A stretch of 64,000 nt of DNA. Source: Acidovorax sp. Lineage in GTDB: Bacteria; Pseudomonadota; Gammaproteobacteria; Burkholderiales; Burkholderiaceae_C. Both the position numbers and the translations under genes were made by a program. This document shows positions 27,043 through 35,947 of this stretch, one piece after another. Where the stretch lies: assembly GCF_027492855.1 (NCBI RefSeq), contig NZ_JAPUDY010000026.1:1-64000 (forward strand), given 5' to 3'. Each line of letters begins with the position of its first letter. Positions within the stretch are counted from its first letter, which is position 1. Below the pieces are notes generated by a model. That model ran no database searches. It was given only the letters and a program-made list of their open reading frames with translations, and was not told the origin of the DNA.

Positions 27043-27264
27043 ATGAAACGCATTGCGTGGGTTCGTTGGATGTTGGTGGGGTATTTCTTGATCGGGCTGC
27101 TGTATGCGGTCTATGCCCACTACTGGGGTGATCAGCCCTACCGGAGTTTTGCGTATCACCTGGGTCAGGGCTTGGTGTGGCCTGTGATGGTCCTGCCTGG
27201 TTTGGGCAAGTTCATTGGCGGCCTTCTGATCGTGGCGATGGTCGCCTTCGTAATGGCCAGTTGA
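27043..27264 (+). CDS. Small two-helix membrane protein
   Basis: 73 residues from the ATG at 27043, with GAGAGGAG upstream. Two hydrophobic helices are visible (WMLVGYFLIGLLYAVYAHY and GKFIGGLLIVAMVAFVMA), joined by a short loop with a Trp-Gly-Asp turn. It lies 21 bp before an even smaller membrane protein gene. Function unknown. Confidence 0.65.
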   Translation: MKRIAWVRWMLVGYFLIGLLYAVYAHYWGDQPYRSFAYHLGQGLVWPVMVLPGLGKFIGGLLIVAMVAFVMAS

Positions 27265-27285
27265 GGCCGGAAAGGAGCAAACGCC

Positions 27286-27420
27286 ATGGCGTTTCTGGCC
27301 CAGCTGATTCTGGGGTGTTTGATGGTCTACCTGTTCTTTTCCACGCTGGGTTTCTGGTTTGGTCTGGGAGTGCTGGCGCTGTGGCTGCTGATCGGGATGG
27401 CAAACAGTGGCAAGCGCTGA
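27286..27420 (+). CDS. 44-residue hydrophobic membrane peptide
   Basis: ATG at 27286 with AAAGGAGCAAACG upstream, TGA at 27418-27420. Nearly the whole peptide is hydrophobic (AFLAQLILGCLMVYLFFSTL, then WFGLGVLALWLLIGMA) with a basic end (SGKR), giving one or two membrane helices. The ribosome site, spacing and neighbours support a real small gene in the envelope cluster. Confidence 0.55.
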   Translation: MAFLAQLILGCLMVYLFFSTLGFWFGLGVLALWLLIGMANSGKR

Positions 27421-27499
27421 ACTGCATTGAACAGGTCTGCAAAGTAGTGGGCACCCCTGCATGGTCGGGGGCGCATGTTTTCTAAATCAAGGAGGGGTT

Positions 27500-27811
27500 A
27501 TGCAATCGGTGATGACGCGCGGAGTTTTGGCAGGGATGGCGGGCTGGGCCCGAGGGATCGGTATGTTGGTTTTGATGGGCCTGGCGCTGGCTCTCGTGGG
27601 GTGCTCTGGCTCACAAGGAGAGCGCATCCTCATGAAGGGCTGCAAGGAAGGTGGGGTGAGCGACAAGGACTGTGAGTGCGCCACGCAGAAGGTGGGCACG
27701 CGCTATGACTTGAAGAATCTGCAGGACTTCATGAATGACCGAGCGATTCCGATGCAAACGCTGCAGATGGATTTTGTGAAAGCGCTGGCGATGTGCCGAC
27801 AGGCTGGGTAG
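27500..27811 (+). CDS. Small Cys-rich lipoprotein
   Basis: 103 residues from the ATG at 27500 (AAGGAGGGGTT upstream; better than the frame opening at 27461). The signal peptide ends in lipobox ALVGC. The mature part has three further cysteines (MKGCKEG, DCECATQK, AMCRQAG), resembling small periplasmic domains with a C-x(n)-CxC pattern. Last gene of the envelope cluster; about 270 bp without genes follow. Confidence 0.65.
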   Translation: MQSVMTRGVLAGMAGWARGIGMLVLMGLALALVGCSGSQGERILMKGCKEGGVSDKDCECATQKVGTRYDLKNLQDFMNDRAIPMQTLQMDFVKALAMCRQAG

Positions 27812-28084
27812 TGACTGCGGTGACGGAGCCTGATGGCTCTTCGGAGAAAGGGACTGGGCTGTGGCCTGGTCTCTGGTTCGAGGGCTTCTTTTTTTCGCCT
27901 CGAGTCTTTGGACAAGATGTCTTGAAGGCCGCTGCGTGACCACTTCGAACAAGTCGGCACGAGGCGGCGAGTTTGCTTACGCCTAAGGGCAATCCAAGCG
28001 CAAAAATCGCTAGCGGATCGTTTCACGAATCGGTCGAAAATTTCGCGACGGCTTCATCCAAGTGAGTTACCCGCCACGGGTCCT

Positions 28085-28546
28085 TCAAGACTGCGGGGCC
28101 TCAAGCAACAGTGTCACTCGTACTCGATCTGACAGTTCACCATGGTGCACCACTCCGAAAGTCCATCGCTCAAATCCCAAGCCGTCGCGAAGAGCCGCGC
28201 ACATAGCTTTGGTACCCGGGAGACCTAGCAGGTCATTGCTACCAGTCATCACAACGACGGCGCGGGAGATCTTGTGGATATCGTTATCAGCGATCACGCT
28301 GGATATGGCTGCGATTTCTCCAACGGCATCGTCCAGAGCGATCGTGTATGACCCAAACCAGATCGTGTGGCCTGAGTCGAACATCCTGCGCACTTCGTCC
28401 CAGTCTGTGTTTATGAAAGCACTGGACCTATAACTCTCCGCCAAGTCCGCTTCCAGCACAGACCGCGCGGCTTCGCTCCCCGTTCCTGAAAGGCACCTCA
28501 AGCTTGGCACTGCGAAGTCGGGTACCTCAGTTTCCAAATACGCCAT
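28085..28546 (-). CDS. Small protein resembling the C-terminal domain of FtsZ/tubulin-like proteins
   Basis: 153 residues from the ATG at 28546 (AGAGGAAA upstream). The C-terminal part alternates like the FtsZ/CetZ C-terminal domain: ISRAVVVMTGSNDLLGLPG, then WTFGVVHHGELSDRVRVTLLLEAP. The GTP-binding tubulin domain with GGGTG is absent, so it is not a polymerising FtsZ. It is divergent from the methyltransferase gene, with 89 bp between starts. The fold assignment is tentative; function unknown. Confidence 0.45.
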   Translation of the reverse strand: MAYLETEVPDFAVPSLRCLSGTGSEAARSVLEADLAESYRSSAFINTDWDEVRRMFDSGHTIWFGSYTIALDDAVGEIAAISSVIADNDIHKISRAVVVMTGSNDLLGLPGTKAMCAALRDGLGFERWTFGVVHHGELSDRVRVTLLLEAPQS

Positions 28547-28635
28547 TCGTTTTTCCTCTGTGCGGTAGACCGCCAGAATAGCGAAAAATAGGTCGGCCAC
28601 AGAGCCTTATCCTCAACGGCCCCTATCGAACACCT

Positions 28636-29256
28636 ATGGATCCTCAGACCCTCGCCTACTACTCAGTCAATGCTGCCGACGTTGCGTCACGGTACGAGTC
28701 CATCGTGAACGGGATGTCGGTTCATTTCGACGCGGCATTTCCTCCTGGCGGCCGCGTCTTGGACGTGGGTTGTGGATCGGGCAGGGACATGGCGCTGCTG
28801 TGCTCTATCGGCCGCGACGTCTACGGCTTGGACGCTTCTGAACAACTGATCGCGCAAGCCCAACGTTTCCATCCCGAGTTGGTAGGCCGGATCCGTCTAG
28901 GTGAGCTGCCTAGTTGCGAGGTTCCGTTCGGCGGACAGTTCGATGGAGTTCTTTGCTCGGCGGTCCTTATGCATGTCCCTGTGCACATGCAGCATGAGGC
29001 GATCGATTTTGTGCGCAGCTGCCTCAAGCCTGGAGGCCGCTTTCTCTACTCGGTACCGACCCGGCGTGACGACGCGAGCGCTGATGACCATAGAGATGCT
29101 GCAGGCCGACTTTTCATTCCGGATGCTTCTGGACATCTGCGACACCTCTGTCAGAGCGCAGGATTCAGCTTCGTTCAAGAATGGAACAACAGTGACAGCC
29201 TCGGTCGCGACCAAGTGGAATGGACGTCCGTTCTCATGCAGCTTTCGGGCAATTAA
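28636..29256 (+). CDS. Class I SAM-dependent methyltransferase
   Basis: 206 residues. Motif I is VLDVGCGSGRDM, motif II has VYGLDASEQLI, motif IV is FDGVLCSAVLMHVP, and a post-motif strand is CLKPGGRFLYSVPTR. This is the small-molecule/ubiquinone-type Rossmann methyltransferase (Methyltransf_11/25 style), not a DNA methylase with DPPY/NPPF. The HNH nuclease gene follows 5 bp later. The substrate is unknown. Confidence 0.85.
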   Translation: MDPQTLAYYSVNAADVASRYESIVNGMSVHFDAAFPPGGRVLDVGCGSGRDMALLCSIGRDVYGLDASEQLIAQAQRFHPELVGRIRLGELPSCEVPFGGQFDGVLCSAVLMHVPVHMQHEAIDFVRSCLKPGGRFLYSVPTRRDDASADDHRDAAGRLFIPDASGHLRHLCQSAGFSFVQEWNNSDSLGRDQVEWTSVLMQLSGN

Positions 29257-29261
29257 GCGCA

Positions 29262-30286
29262 GTGGCAATTGAGCCCTTCATCCCCAGCACGCCGACGGTA
29301 GAAGATTGCTGGCGTGGTGTCATCCTCTACGGCAGAAATACCGCCAGCTATAAGTTCGCCCTTGCGCAGGCGCTCTTGAAGCTGAGACCTGAGTCTGGGC
29401 AACTGGTGCGTTTGGAGGAACTGGCGCCACACTTTGCGAATTCCATAGCGGAACATCTTGCCGTGGCTCCCAAGCAGATCACGACGCGCAACGGGCGATC
29501 ATTCAGGCGTGCTTGGCATTCAACGAAGACCAGGATCACGACCGACTGGTTCGGGCGACGGTCGCTCACGGGTTCGCGAATGTCATCGATGCGTTTCACG
29601 TCGTGGGGTCCGCTGCGGTTCACCACCAGTTTTATACGGATGAGCGACGGGCCACTGGGGGCATCCGGATCACCGACGAATTCGGCAAGCTTCTGGCCGG
29701 TACGCAGACTTACAACCTAGGCCCGGAGATTGATGCGCGCTGGCGTCTGGTTGAGACCGCCTGGAACCTTGGAATTTCAGCGAATTTGTTGGCGGTGCAT
29801 CACGACGCAACCTTGAACGAGTTATTCACAGTAGACGGCGCGCAGCGCCGCCGTGCTGTGACAAGTAGCCGCGCAGCGCTGAACGGCTATCAGAAGGGCC
29901 GGTGCTTTTATTGCCATCGCGATCTCCAGTTGCTGGGCGAGCGAACGAACGCGGATGTCGATCACTTTTTTCCCCACCGCCTCAAGCAGGGGCATCCTGG
30001 GATCAATCTCGATGGAGTGTGGAATCTGGTTCTTGCCTGCCCTACCTGTAATCGGGGAGCGGATGGAAAGTTCGACCGGATCCCAACGCTCGGGCTCCTT
30101 GAACGTCTGCACCAGCGCAATGAACACATGATCGGTAGCCATCATCCGTTGCGCGAGACGCTGATGATGCAGACGGGGATGCAAGCTGCGGATCGGGCAT
30201 CCTTCCTTAACCAGTTTTATCGCACCGTGCAGCTTTCGCCAGCGCTCGCCTGGGCACCAAAGTTGAACCTTCGTCACTCAACTTAG
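29262..30286 (+). pseudogene. HNH endonuclease, frameshifted
   Basis: Two adjacent frames together make one HNH protein of about 340 residues. The first part (GTG 29262 onward: VEDCWRGVILYGRNTASYKFALAQALL, APHFANSIAEHL) is typical of a known long HNH family. Continuity with the second part (ACLAFNEDQDHDRLV, GFANVIDAFHVVG, GGIRITDEFGKLL, DARWRLVETAWNLG) requires a one-base gain near 29504. The C-terminal nuclease has CFYC, DVDHFFPH and ACPTCNRG. It is likely a recent one-base deletion or a sequence error; the second part alone could start at 29513. Confidence 0.7.
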
Positions 30287-30794
30287 TGAGATGACTTTGT
30301 GTGCTCGGCATCCGGGGAATGACTGGAATGCAGCGGTTGGAGTCCGTCGTTGCTGCTGGCCGAACTCACGCTAATAACCACAAAGCGGTCGCTGGACTTT
30401 GCGACCGCAGGACGCACGAAGGTCAGCTACACAAGGTTTAGCGGCCGAAGAACTTGTGCGCTGTAGTCAGCGCCGCACCGCTGACTACTTCTGCCCGGCG
30501 CCAACTCGCGCTTTCGACCCAAGCCGGACGTTCGTCGGTTTAGGCTCCCAATGGCAGGAAACTGAGTCGAGCGGACGGAGAGCCCAGCTCTTATCCGTCA
30601 GGACCTGGGTCGAAGTGGACAGGCGACGGTATCGGGTTACGTGTCCTCTACGGGCTAAACGTCGTCGCTTGACACCTCGCCGTCTTCCGCAAAACGTTTA
30701 ACACGGCTTTCCCAAAAAATACCTGGCCATAGAATGGAATCACCGTGCCGATAGCCCGCGCCCGACCGCATAACCGATAACAACCGCTCTGAGA
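30287..30794. other. Gene-poor stretch
   Basis: About 500 bp with no convincing coding pattern. It contains ACAAAGCGGTCGCT (30380-30393), repeated at 44094-44107 in another gene-poor stretch. No terminator, IS end or RNA gene was recognised. Confidence 0.4.
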
Positions 30795-33440
30795 ATGGAC
30801 ATGTCGAAGTCCCTAGTCGAATTCAAACGCTTCTTGGCTAAGTCGGCCCCGACTCTGTCCGAACACGAGAAAAAGCTGGCCAACCTGATGCTGGCGGGAT
30901 TCGATGAAATCGCGGCAGTCGGAACGGCTGGAGGTCGGCGTGGGAGAGTCTTGGCGAAACTGATCGTCGACAAGGGGGAGGCGGCGCCTCCGGCACTCGA
31001 AATCACGGCCGACGAAGCAAACGCCAACGAGAGCGAGATCGTCCGGCTTACCAAAGTGGAGGTTGAGCACTTTCGTGGGTTTTCCGAGAAGCACACTTTC
31101 GAATTCAAAAACCCATACACGTTCGTCTACGGGCCGAACGGGACGGGAAAGTCGAGTCTCTGCGAGGCGCTCGAATACGGATTGCTCGCCTCGATCCACG
31201 AAGCGGATTCGAAGCGGATCCCCGTCTCGGACTACATCAGGAATGCAACATCGAGGAAGTCGGCGAAACCCGTTCTGTATGGAGATACCGCGAAGGAGAA
31301 GGGAGTCGAAGTGAAGGCGGACCCCCAAAGTTTTGAATTCTGCTTCATCGAAAAGAACCGGATAGACGGATTCGCGCGGGTGTCGGCCAATACCCCGGCC
31401 GCCCAGCAGGCGCGGTTGGCTGCGCTATTCGGCTTGGAAGAGTTCAACGCGTTCGCAACCCAGTTCAACGAGAGCCTAGACCCTTACCTGGACTGCGTCG
31501 GAAAAAAGGGGAAGGATCTCGCGGACCGGGCGAAGGGCATCGCCGGACACCAGGCGATCCTCGCAAGCCTCCCGGTGAAAGCCAAAACCGCCGAAACGCG
31601 AGGCGCCGTGCTGCTCGCGAAATATCTGGGGTGCAAGGACCTCGAGGAGATCAAGGCAGTCCTAATCGGCCCCGAAGGCAACGGCGGCAAGCAAAAGGCG
31701 AACAACACCGAAATCGGCCGTCTGCAGAATCTTAAAACGGCCGCTGATCCCGGGACGGACGGCATCCTGGCCGACGCCGAGGGACTGCTCCGGCTCATCA
31801 AAGATAAGACGGAATCTGAAGGGTTCCTCAACCAGTACAAGGGCCAACTTTCCCTTCGGGACCTTTACGGCGCGATTCTGGCGAACCGCGAAAGGTTCGG
31901 GAACGAATGTCCCGCGTGCGCCTCTGAACTCTACCGCGACGGTCGACTCGCCGTTCCGGTCGATCCGTACGGCAACGCGGAGGAAAAGCTGACGCAATTC
32001 GAAGCCGCCCTGAGGGCCGAAGGGCGCATCAAGGAAATCCGGGAAGCACTCAACCTCGGCTGGCGGGATCTGCTTTCGAAAATCGCCAAGCTTCCAGCAT
32101 CCGCCGCAGCTGTCGGGTTCGTCGGAGCGCCCGAAGTGGGCTCGTTCAGCGCCGAGGCTTCCGCCGCCAAGGATGCAGCGAGTATCGAGACCGTCCTCCG
32201 AGCCGTGCCGGCAAAGCGCGAGCTCCTTCAGGCGCTGAAGGACGCGACTGCGACTCATAACGGGAAGGTCGAACAATCCAAAGCCGCAATTAAGAAGCTT
32301 GAGGACGATAACCTCGCGATCTCCAAGGACCTTGAGGAAATCGTAGCTATCTCGACCCTCGTTGCTGCGAACGCAAAGAGCGAGACGGAGGCGAAGCAGG
32401 CTATCGAGAATTTCAACCTGGAGAATGACGAGCTCATCAGGGAGGCGGAAGCGGAGAAACCGGGAGTCGCGAGAAACCTGAGCTACAGCATCGCTTACGT
32501 CTCGCTCCGCGGGAAGCTCCTGGCCTACAACGCCGGATTGCCCTTGGCCCTGGCCGCGGATCTCAACGAGAAGACGCTCAAGTTCTACAACGAGATAAAC
32601 AAGAACGACCACCCTTCCGACAGGCTCAAGTCCCTGAGGTTGCCGACGGCCGCCGGGGAGAGGATAGAGATCGAGTTCGAAAACGGGGACAGGTGCGACG
32701 CGCTCCAGGTCCTCAGCGAAGGTCACATTCGATGCCTCGGGCTCGCGATTCTGCTGGCGAAGATCACCAGGGATCGCCTTCCGTTCCTGATATTCGACGA
32801 TGTCGTGAACTCGATCGACGACGAGCACCGGGGCGCGATCATCGACCTCATCTTGAATCCGGAAGTGGTCGGCAAGAGGCAACTCATCGTCACGACCCAC
32901 GGTGAGGATTTCGTGAAGCGCCTCGAGAACGCCGTGCCGATGAAGAAGTACAAGGAAACGGTGACCCGAATCGACTTCCTCGTGCCATTCGCCGCCAAGA
33001 AAATCACCGTGAAGCTCGACTCGCCCCGCCACTACCTCACGGTGGCGGCCCGAAGCTACGAAGAAGGGCGTACACGCGACTCCCTGAGTTACGTCCGGAA
33101 GGCCTTCGAAGAAGAACTCAACCGTCTCTGGAAGAAGATTGCAAATAAGAAGCTGTCGGCGCAGATAAGTGTCGGGATGAGGGGGCCGGGGGACCCTGAC
33201 CTCATGAGCTTGGCGACAGGGCTCCATCAGTTTCTCGGTAAGAATGACGTGACCGTGTTCCAGGGAGCAGTGCCGCACCTGGGGGAGATGCTTGGATACG
33301 GCGAGAAGCACAAACTCGAGTGGAACTACCTGAATAAGGGAACCCATGAAGAGGACCGGGCGGAAGAGTTCGATGCCGCGATAGTTCGGCGCATGCTTGA
33401 GACCGTCACCAAGCTCGACGAGGCGATCGAGGCTCCGTAG
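30795..33440 (+). CDS. SMC/RecF-like AAA ATPase with C-terminal helical domain
   Basis: 881 residues. An N-terminal ~75-residue helical region precedes an ABC-type head: strand VRLTKVEVEHFRGF, Walker A GPNGTGKS (113-120), a long coiled-coil middle with one CPAC zinc-hook motif (about 372-375), ABC signature-like VLSEGHIRCLGLA, and Walker B FLIFDDVVNS (about 664). THGEDFV supplies the switch His. A C-terminal ~140-residue helical domain (YLTVAARSYEEGRTRDSLSYVRKAFEEEL) recalls domains on defence ATPases. The partner may be the Mrr-like nuclease downstream. A DNA-end sensing or anti-phage role is inferred. Confidence 0.75.
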   Translation: MDMSKSLVEFKRFLAKSAPTLSEHEKKLANLMLAGFDEIAAVGTAGGRRGRVLAKLIVDKGEAAPPALEITADEANANESEIVRLTKVEVEHFRGFSEKHTFEFKNPYTFVYGPNGTGKSSLCEALEYGLLASIHEADSKRIPVSDYIRNATSRKSAKPVLYGDTAKEKGVEVKADPQSFEFCFIEKNRIDGFARVSANTPAAQQARLAALFGLEEFNAFATQFNESLDPYLDCVGKKGKDLADRAKGIAGHQAILASLPVKAKTAETRGAVLLAKYLGCKDLEEIKAVLIGPEGNGGKQKANNTEIGRLQNLKTAADPGTDGILADAEGLLRLIKDKTESEGFLNQYKGQLSLRDLYGAILANRERFGNECPACASELYRDGRLAVPVDPYGNAEEKLTQFEAALRAEGRIKEIREALNLGWRDLLSKIAKLPASAAAVGFVGAPEVGSFSAEASAAKDAASIETVLRAVPAKRELLQALKDATATHNGKVEQSKAAIKKLEDDNLAISKDLEEIVAISTLVAANAKSETEAKQAIENFNLENDELIREAEAEKPGVARNLSYSIAYVSLRGKLLAYNAGLPLALAADLNEKTLKFYNEINKNDHPSDRLKSLRLPTAAGERIEIEFENGDRCDALQVLSEGHIRCLGLAILLAKITRDRLPFLIFDDVVNSIDDEHRGAIIDLILNPEVVGKRQLIVTTHGEDFVKRLENAVPMKKYKETVTRIDFLVPFAAKKITVKLDSPRHYLTVAARSYEEGRTRDSLSYVRKAFEEELNRLWKKIANKKLSAQISVGMRGPGDPDLMSLATGLHQFLGKNDVTVFQGAVPHLGEMLGYGEKHKLEWNYLNKGTHEEDRAEEFDAAIVRRMLETVTKLDEAIEAP

Positions 33441-33547
33441 GCCTGATAGGGGCGCCCCCGGACCTCGGACATGCTTGCTGGACGACTCGCGCTACGGCTG
33501 GCAGTCGGGTATGCTGCCGTTCAGACTGCAAGTGCGTTAAGTGACAG

Positions 33548-33574
33548 AAGGCTGTCACATGGCAGCCTTTCTTT
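33548..33574 (+). terminator. Terminator after SMC-like ATPase gene
   Basis: AAGGCTG and CAGCCTT form a 7-bp stem with an 8-nt loop, followed by TTTCTTT. An overlapping alternative pairing, GTGACA/TGTCAC, lies just upstream. Confidence 0.55.
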
Positions 33575-33892
33575 CCGCTGAGCGTGAATATCGGCTTCGG
33601 CCTAGATGCCGAAGTACAGTAGCCGGCGGGTTTTGGAGGGGAGCAGACGCTTGGGCGTTCTTCGCAGGATCAGCCTGACTGCCCGCTTTTGGCCGGGAGC
33701 ACCCGCCCGCGTGCAGTCCCAATTTGCCGCCACTCGACGCGACAGGTGGTTTGCTCCATGGTCAGCTTTCAGGGCAGGCTGCGAAATCACACAACCGGCC
33801 AGGAGCAGCCATCGATCAAACGGGTAAGCAGTCGCTCAACGTTTGTATTCACCGGCCGCCGGAGGAGGTCCGGTGGAATTAGGGGTTAGGCT
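33575..33892. other. Non-coding stretch
   Basis: About 320 bp between the ATPase terminator and the convergent Mrr-like gene. Short open frames on both strands lack ribosome sites and protein-like composition. Nothing recognised. Confidence 0.35.
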
Positions 33893-34858
33893 TCATTGCG
33901 ACGCTTGTAAGGTGTGCGGCACCACGAGCTCAAACGTAGACAATTTCACGGGGAGCTCTTGATTTCCAATCAGGAGCATTTTGTCGATGGACAGATTCCA
34001 AACATGCTCGAAGTACACGACACCTGCAAAGATTTCATCAACTCCGGGCGGAGGCAGGGTGCTGAGGTCGATGTGTATGAGGCATTGCTCTTTCGACTTG
34101 ATGATCTCGACTGTCATAGCGTCGTGAGTCTCGACAAGAGCTTGTGTCGATCCATGCGATTGAGCCTCGCCATAACTGAAGACTGTGGGTACAAGATGGC
34201 GAGTCCTGATCTCATTCGCTTCGTAGCGCACCTTGATGGTCACGACCTGAACACCGTCTATGTAGATCGGCGCAGAAGGTTGCAGCTCGGTTTGGATGCA
34301 AAGGGGAAATGACGGGTCGGAAATAGTATTGATTACGTACTTGGACCCATTCAGCGCGGAAGACACGATACTGGTTTGAGCGGCCAAGTAGCTACCAACT
34401 CGATCAGGCGACGGTGCAGGCCCGGCGAATTCCAACTGAAACTGAACATGTGAAAGCTTGTAGTAGCAAAACTCAAGTTCAGTTCTCTTGCCCCAAGAAG
34501 CGACCTCGGCATCTGCAACTGCGTGAAGACTTCGAAGAACGATCCCGTGGCGCTCGGCTTTGAGTCGAGCCCCTTCAGTGAAGCCCGAGTCTGACACGGC
34601 AATGATCTGGTCCGCCGCAAGGCTCACTCGCCGACCGATAAGTTCTTCAATCCACTTGACGTCTTGTGGATTCTTGTGCGACCGACATTCGGCATGAACA
34701 ACCTCATCGCCGCGCCTGATCAGGATATCGACCTGGCGCGGTTGGCTTGGATTGTCTGGGTCAGGTATCCGATCATTCCAGGTTACAGCACATCCATCAG
34801 CCTCAAGCAACTGATGAATGCGGGCGATCCGCTGTTCGAACTGCTTGGAGCGCGACAT
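33893..34858 (-). CDS. Mrr-like restriction endonuclease family protein
   Basis: 321 residues. The N-terminal PD-(D/E)xK fold reads RQVDILIRRGDEVVHAECRSHKNPQDVKWIEELIGRR. Asp44 and Glu57 are in place, but the usual E-x-K is E-x-R here, with Lys62 nearby. IIAVSDSGFTEGARLKAERHGIVLRSL completes the nuclease core. The C-terminal ~170 residues form a beta-rich domain of unknown role. Such nucleases often act on foreign or modified DNA. It is convergent with the SMC-like ATPase. Confidence 0.75.
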   Translation of the reverse strand: MSRSKQFEQRIARIHQLLEADGCAVTWNDRIPDPDNPSQPRQVDILIRRGDEVVHAECRSHKNPQDVKWIEELIGRRVSLAADQIIAVSDSGFTEGARLKAERHGIVLRSLHAVADAEVASWGKRTELEFCYYKLSHVQFQLEFAGPAPSPDRVGSYLAAQTSIVSSALNGSKYVINTISDPSFPLCIQTELQPSAPIYIDGVQVVTIKVRYEANEIRTRHLVPTVFSYGEAQSHGSTQALVETHDAMTVEIIKSKEQCLIHIDLSTLPPPGVDEIFAGVVYFEHVWNLSIDKMLLIGNQELPVKLSTFELVVPHTLQASQ

Positions 34859-35947
34859 AAGTGGGTGTATGAGGCCTAGCTCTTATTTAAACGGCAAAGC
34901 GCCGGATGCCTACAACCGCTGCCGTTAAACAAAGTCTCATGACATTCCCAAAATGCGTTTGAAATGTTTGAAATCAAATCAGTAGCGTCACGCACTGATT
35001 GAATGACAGGTTTAACAGATCCGACAAACCCGACGGGTCTCCCTGTGCCTGAGCGGCTTGAAAGATCGGGCGCGCGAGCCGTTGGACAGTTTACTGGGAA
35101 GAGCGCAGTTGCAGCGTCAGAACCTGCCGACCGCTGCAACCTGGATGCCAGCTATGAGGGCCATTGCCGGCAGACCGCAACGGGTCGGAACCGCCAGTGC
35201 AGTTGATTCGGAAGCGGTCGATCAGATGGCGAGAGGTCTTCATTCCGGATGAACGACTGGTTCTGAAGGTTGAGCAGTCACAAGAGGCAATACCCGCCGA
35301 ATGACTTGTTTTGAGTCCAAGGTTACTCGGTTGGCAAATCTTGTCCGACCGCTACCAGCCTGACTCAGACATCTGCGCTCGTCCCTGACCCGCGCAAAAG
35401 ACGAAGTGCAGCGCACCGATGACGATCTTGGTCGGCACAAGAGCTCATGCGCAAGTGGCAGAAATGTTGTGGGACTAGACCAATCCGGTTTTGAGGCTGC
35501 CAAGTAAGTCGGCTGCTCTGCTGACGGTGGTGAGAGGCCGATTCTGGCCGGGACTGCCAGTTCAGCGCCGCACCGCACAGCCGACATCTAGGACGGCCGC
35601 GCCGACAACACGGACGGCTGGCGACCGGCAGCACCCAGGAATCTAGCTAGCAACCAGCGCGCCTGCTCCCGGCAACCGCGCGTGCCCGCTCGTTGTCAGG
35701 CGGCGGCAGTAGGGTTCGCGGGGGCTACTGCGGGCGTGCAAGCAGCGTTTGCGGCCAGTGGCCGCGCGCACGCGTGCTCGCCCTGTCCAGCATCAAGCAG
35801 TCGTTCCCTACGGCTACAGGGCGATGGCCCGACGGGCCACTCTACGAGGCAATGCAATCGAGAATGGCTCAAAGGTATTACCTATATCTGCGACACTGAC
35901 TGATCGTCAATAAATCAAGGCCTGCGGCAGGGCCTTCAACCGCGCGG
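34859..35947. other. 1.1-kb gene-poor stretch
   Basis: No open frame has convincing composition, ribosome site or motif, and stops are frequent in all frames. The text has the feel of degraded coding DNA, but no family is recognised. It separates the Mrr-like gene from the HEPN-CBS gene. Confidence 0.4.

Noticed and set aside
28085-28546. A true FtsZ or tubulin homologue
   Set aside because: No GTP-binding tubulin signature and only about 150 residues; at most a C-terminal-domain relative.
31662-33347. Minus-strand open frame of 561 codons opposite the SMC-like ATPase
   Set aside because: The plus-strand frame has Walker A, Walker B and an ABC signature; the opposite frame has no recognisable motif.
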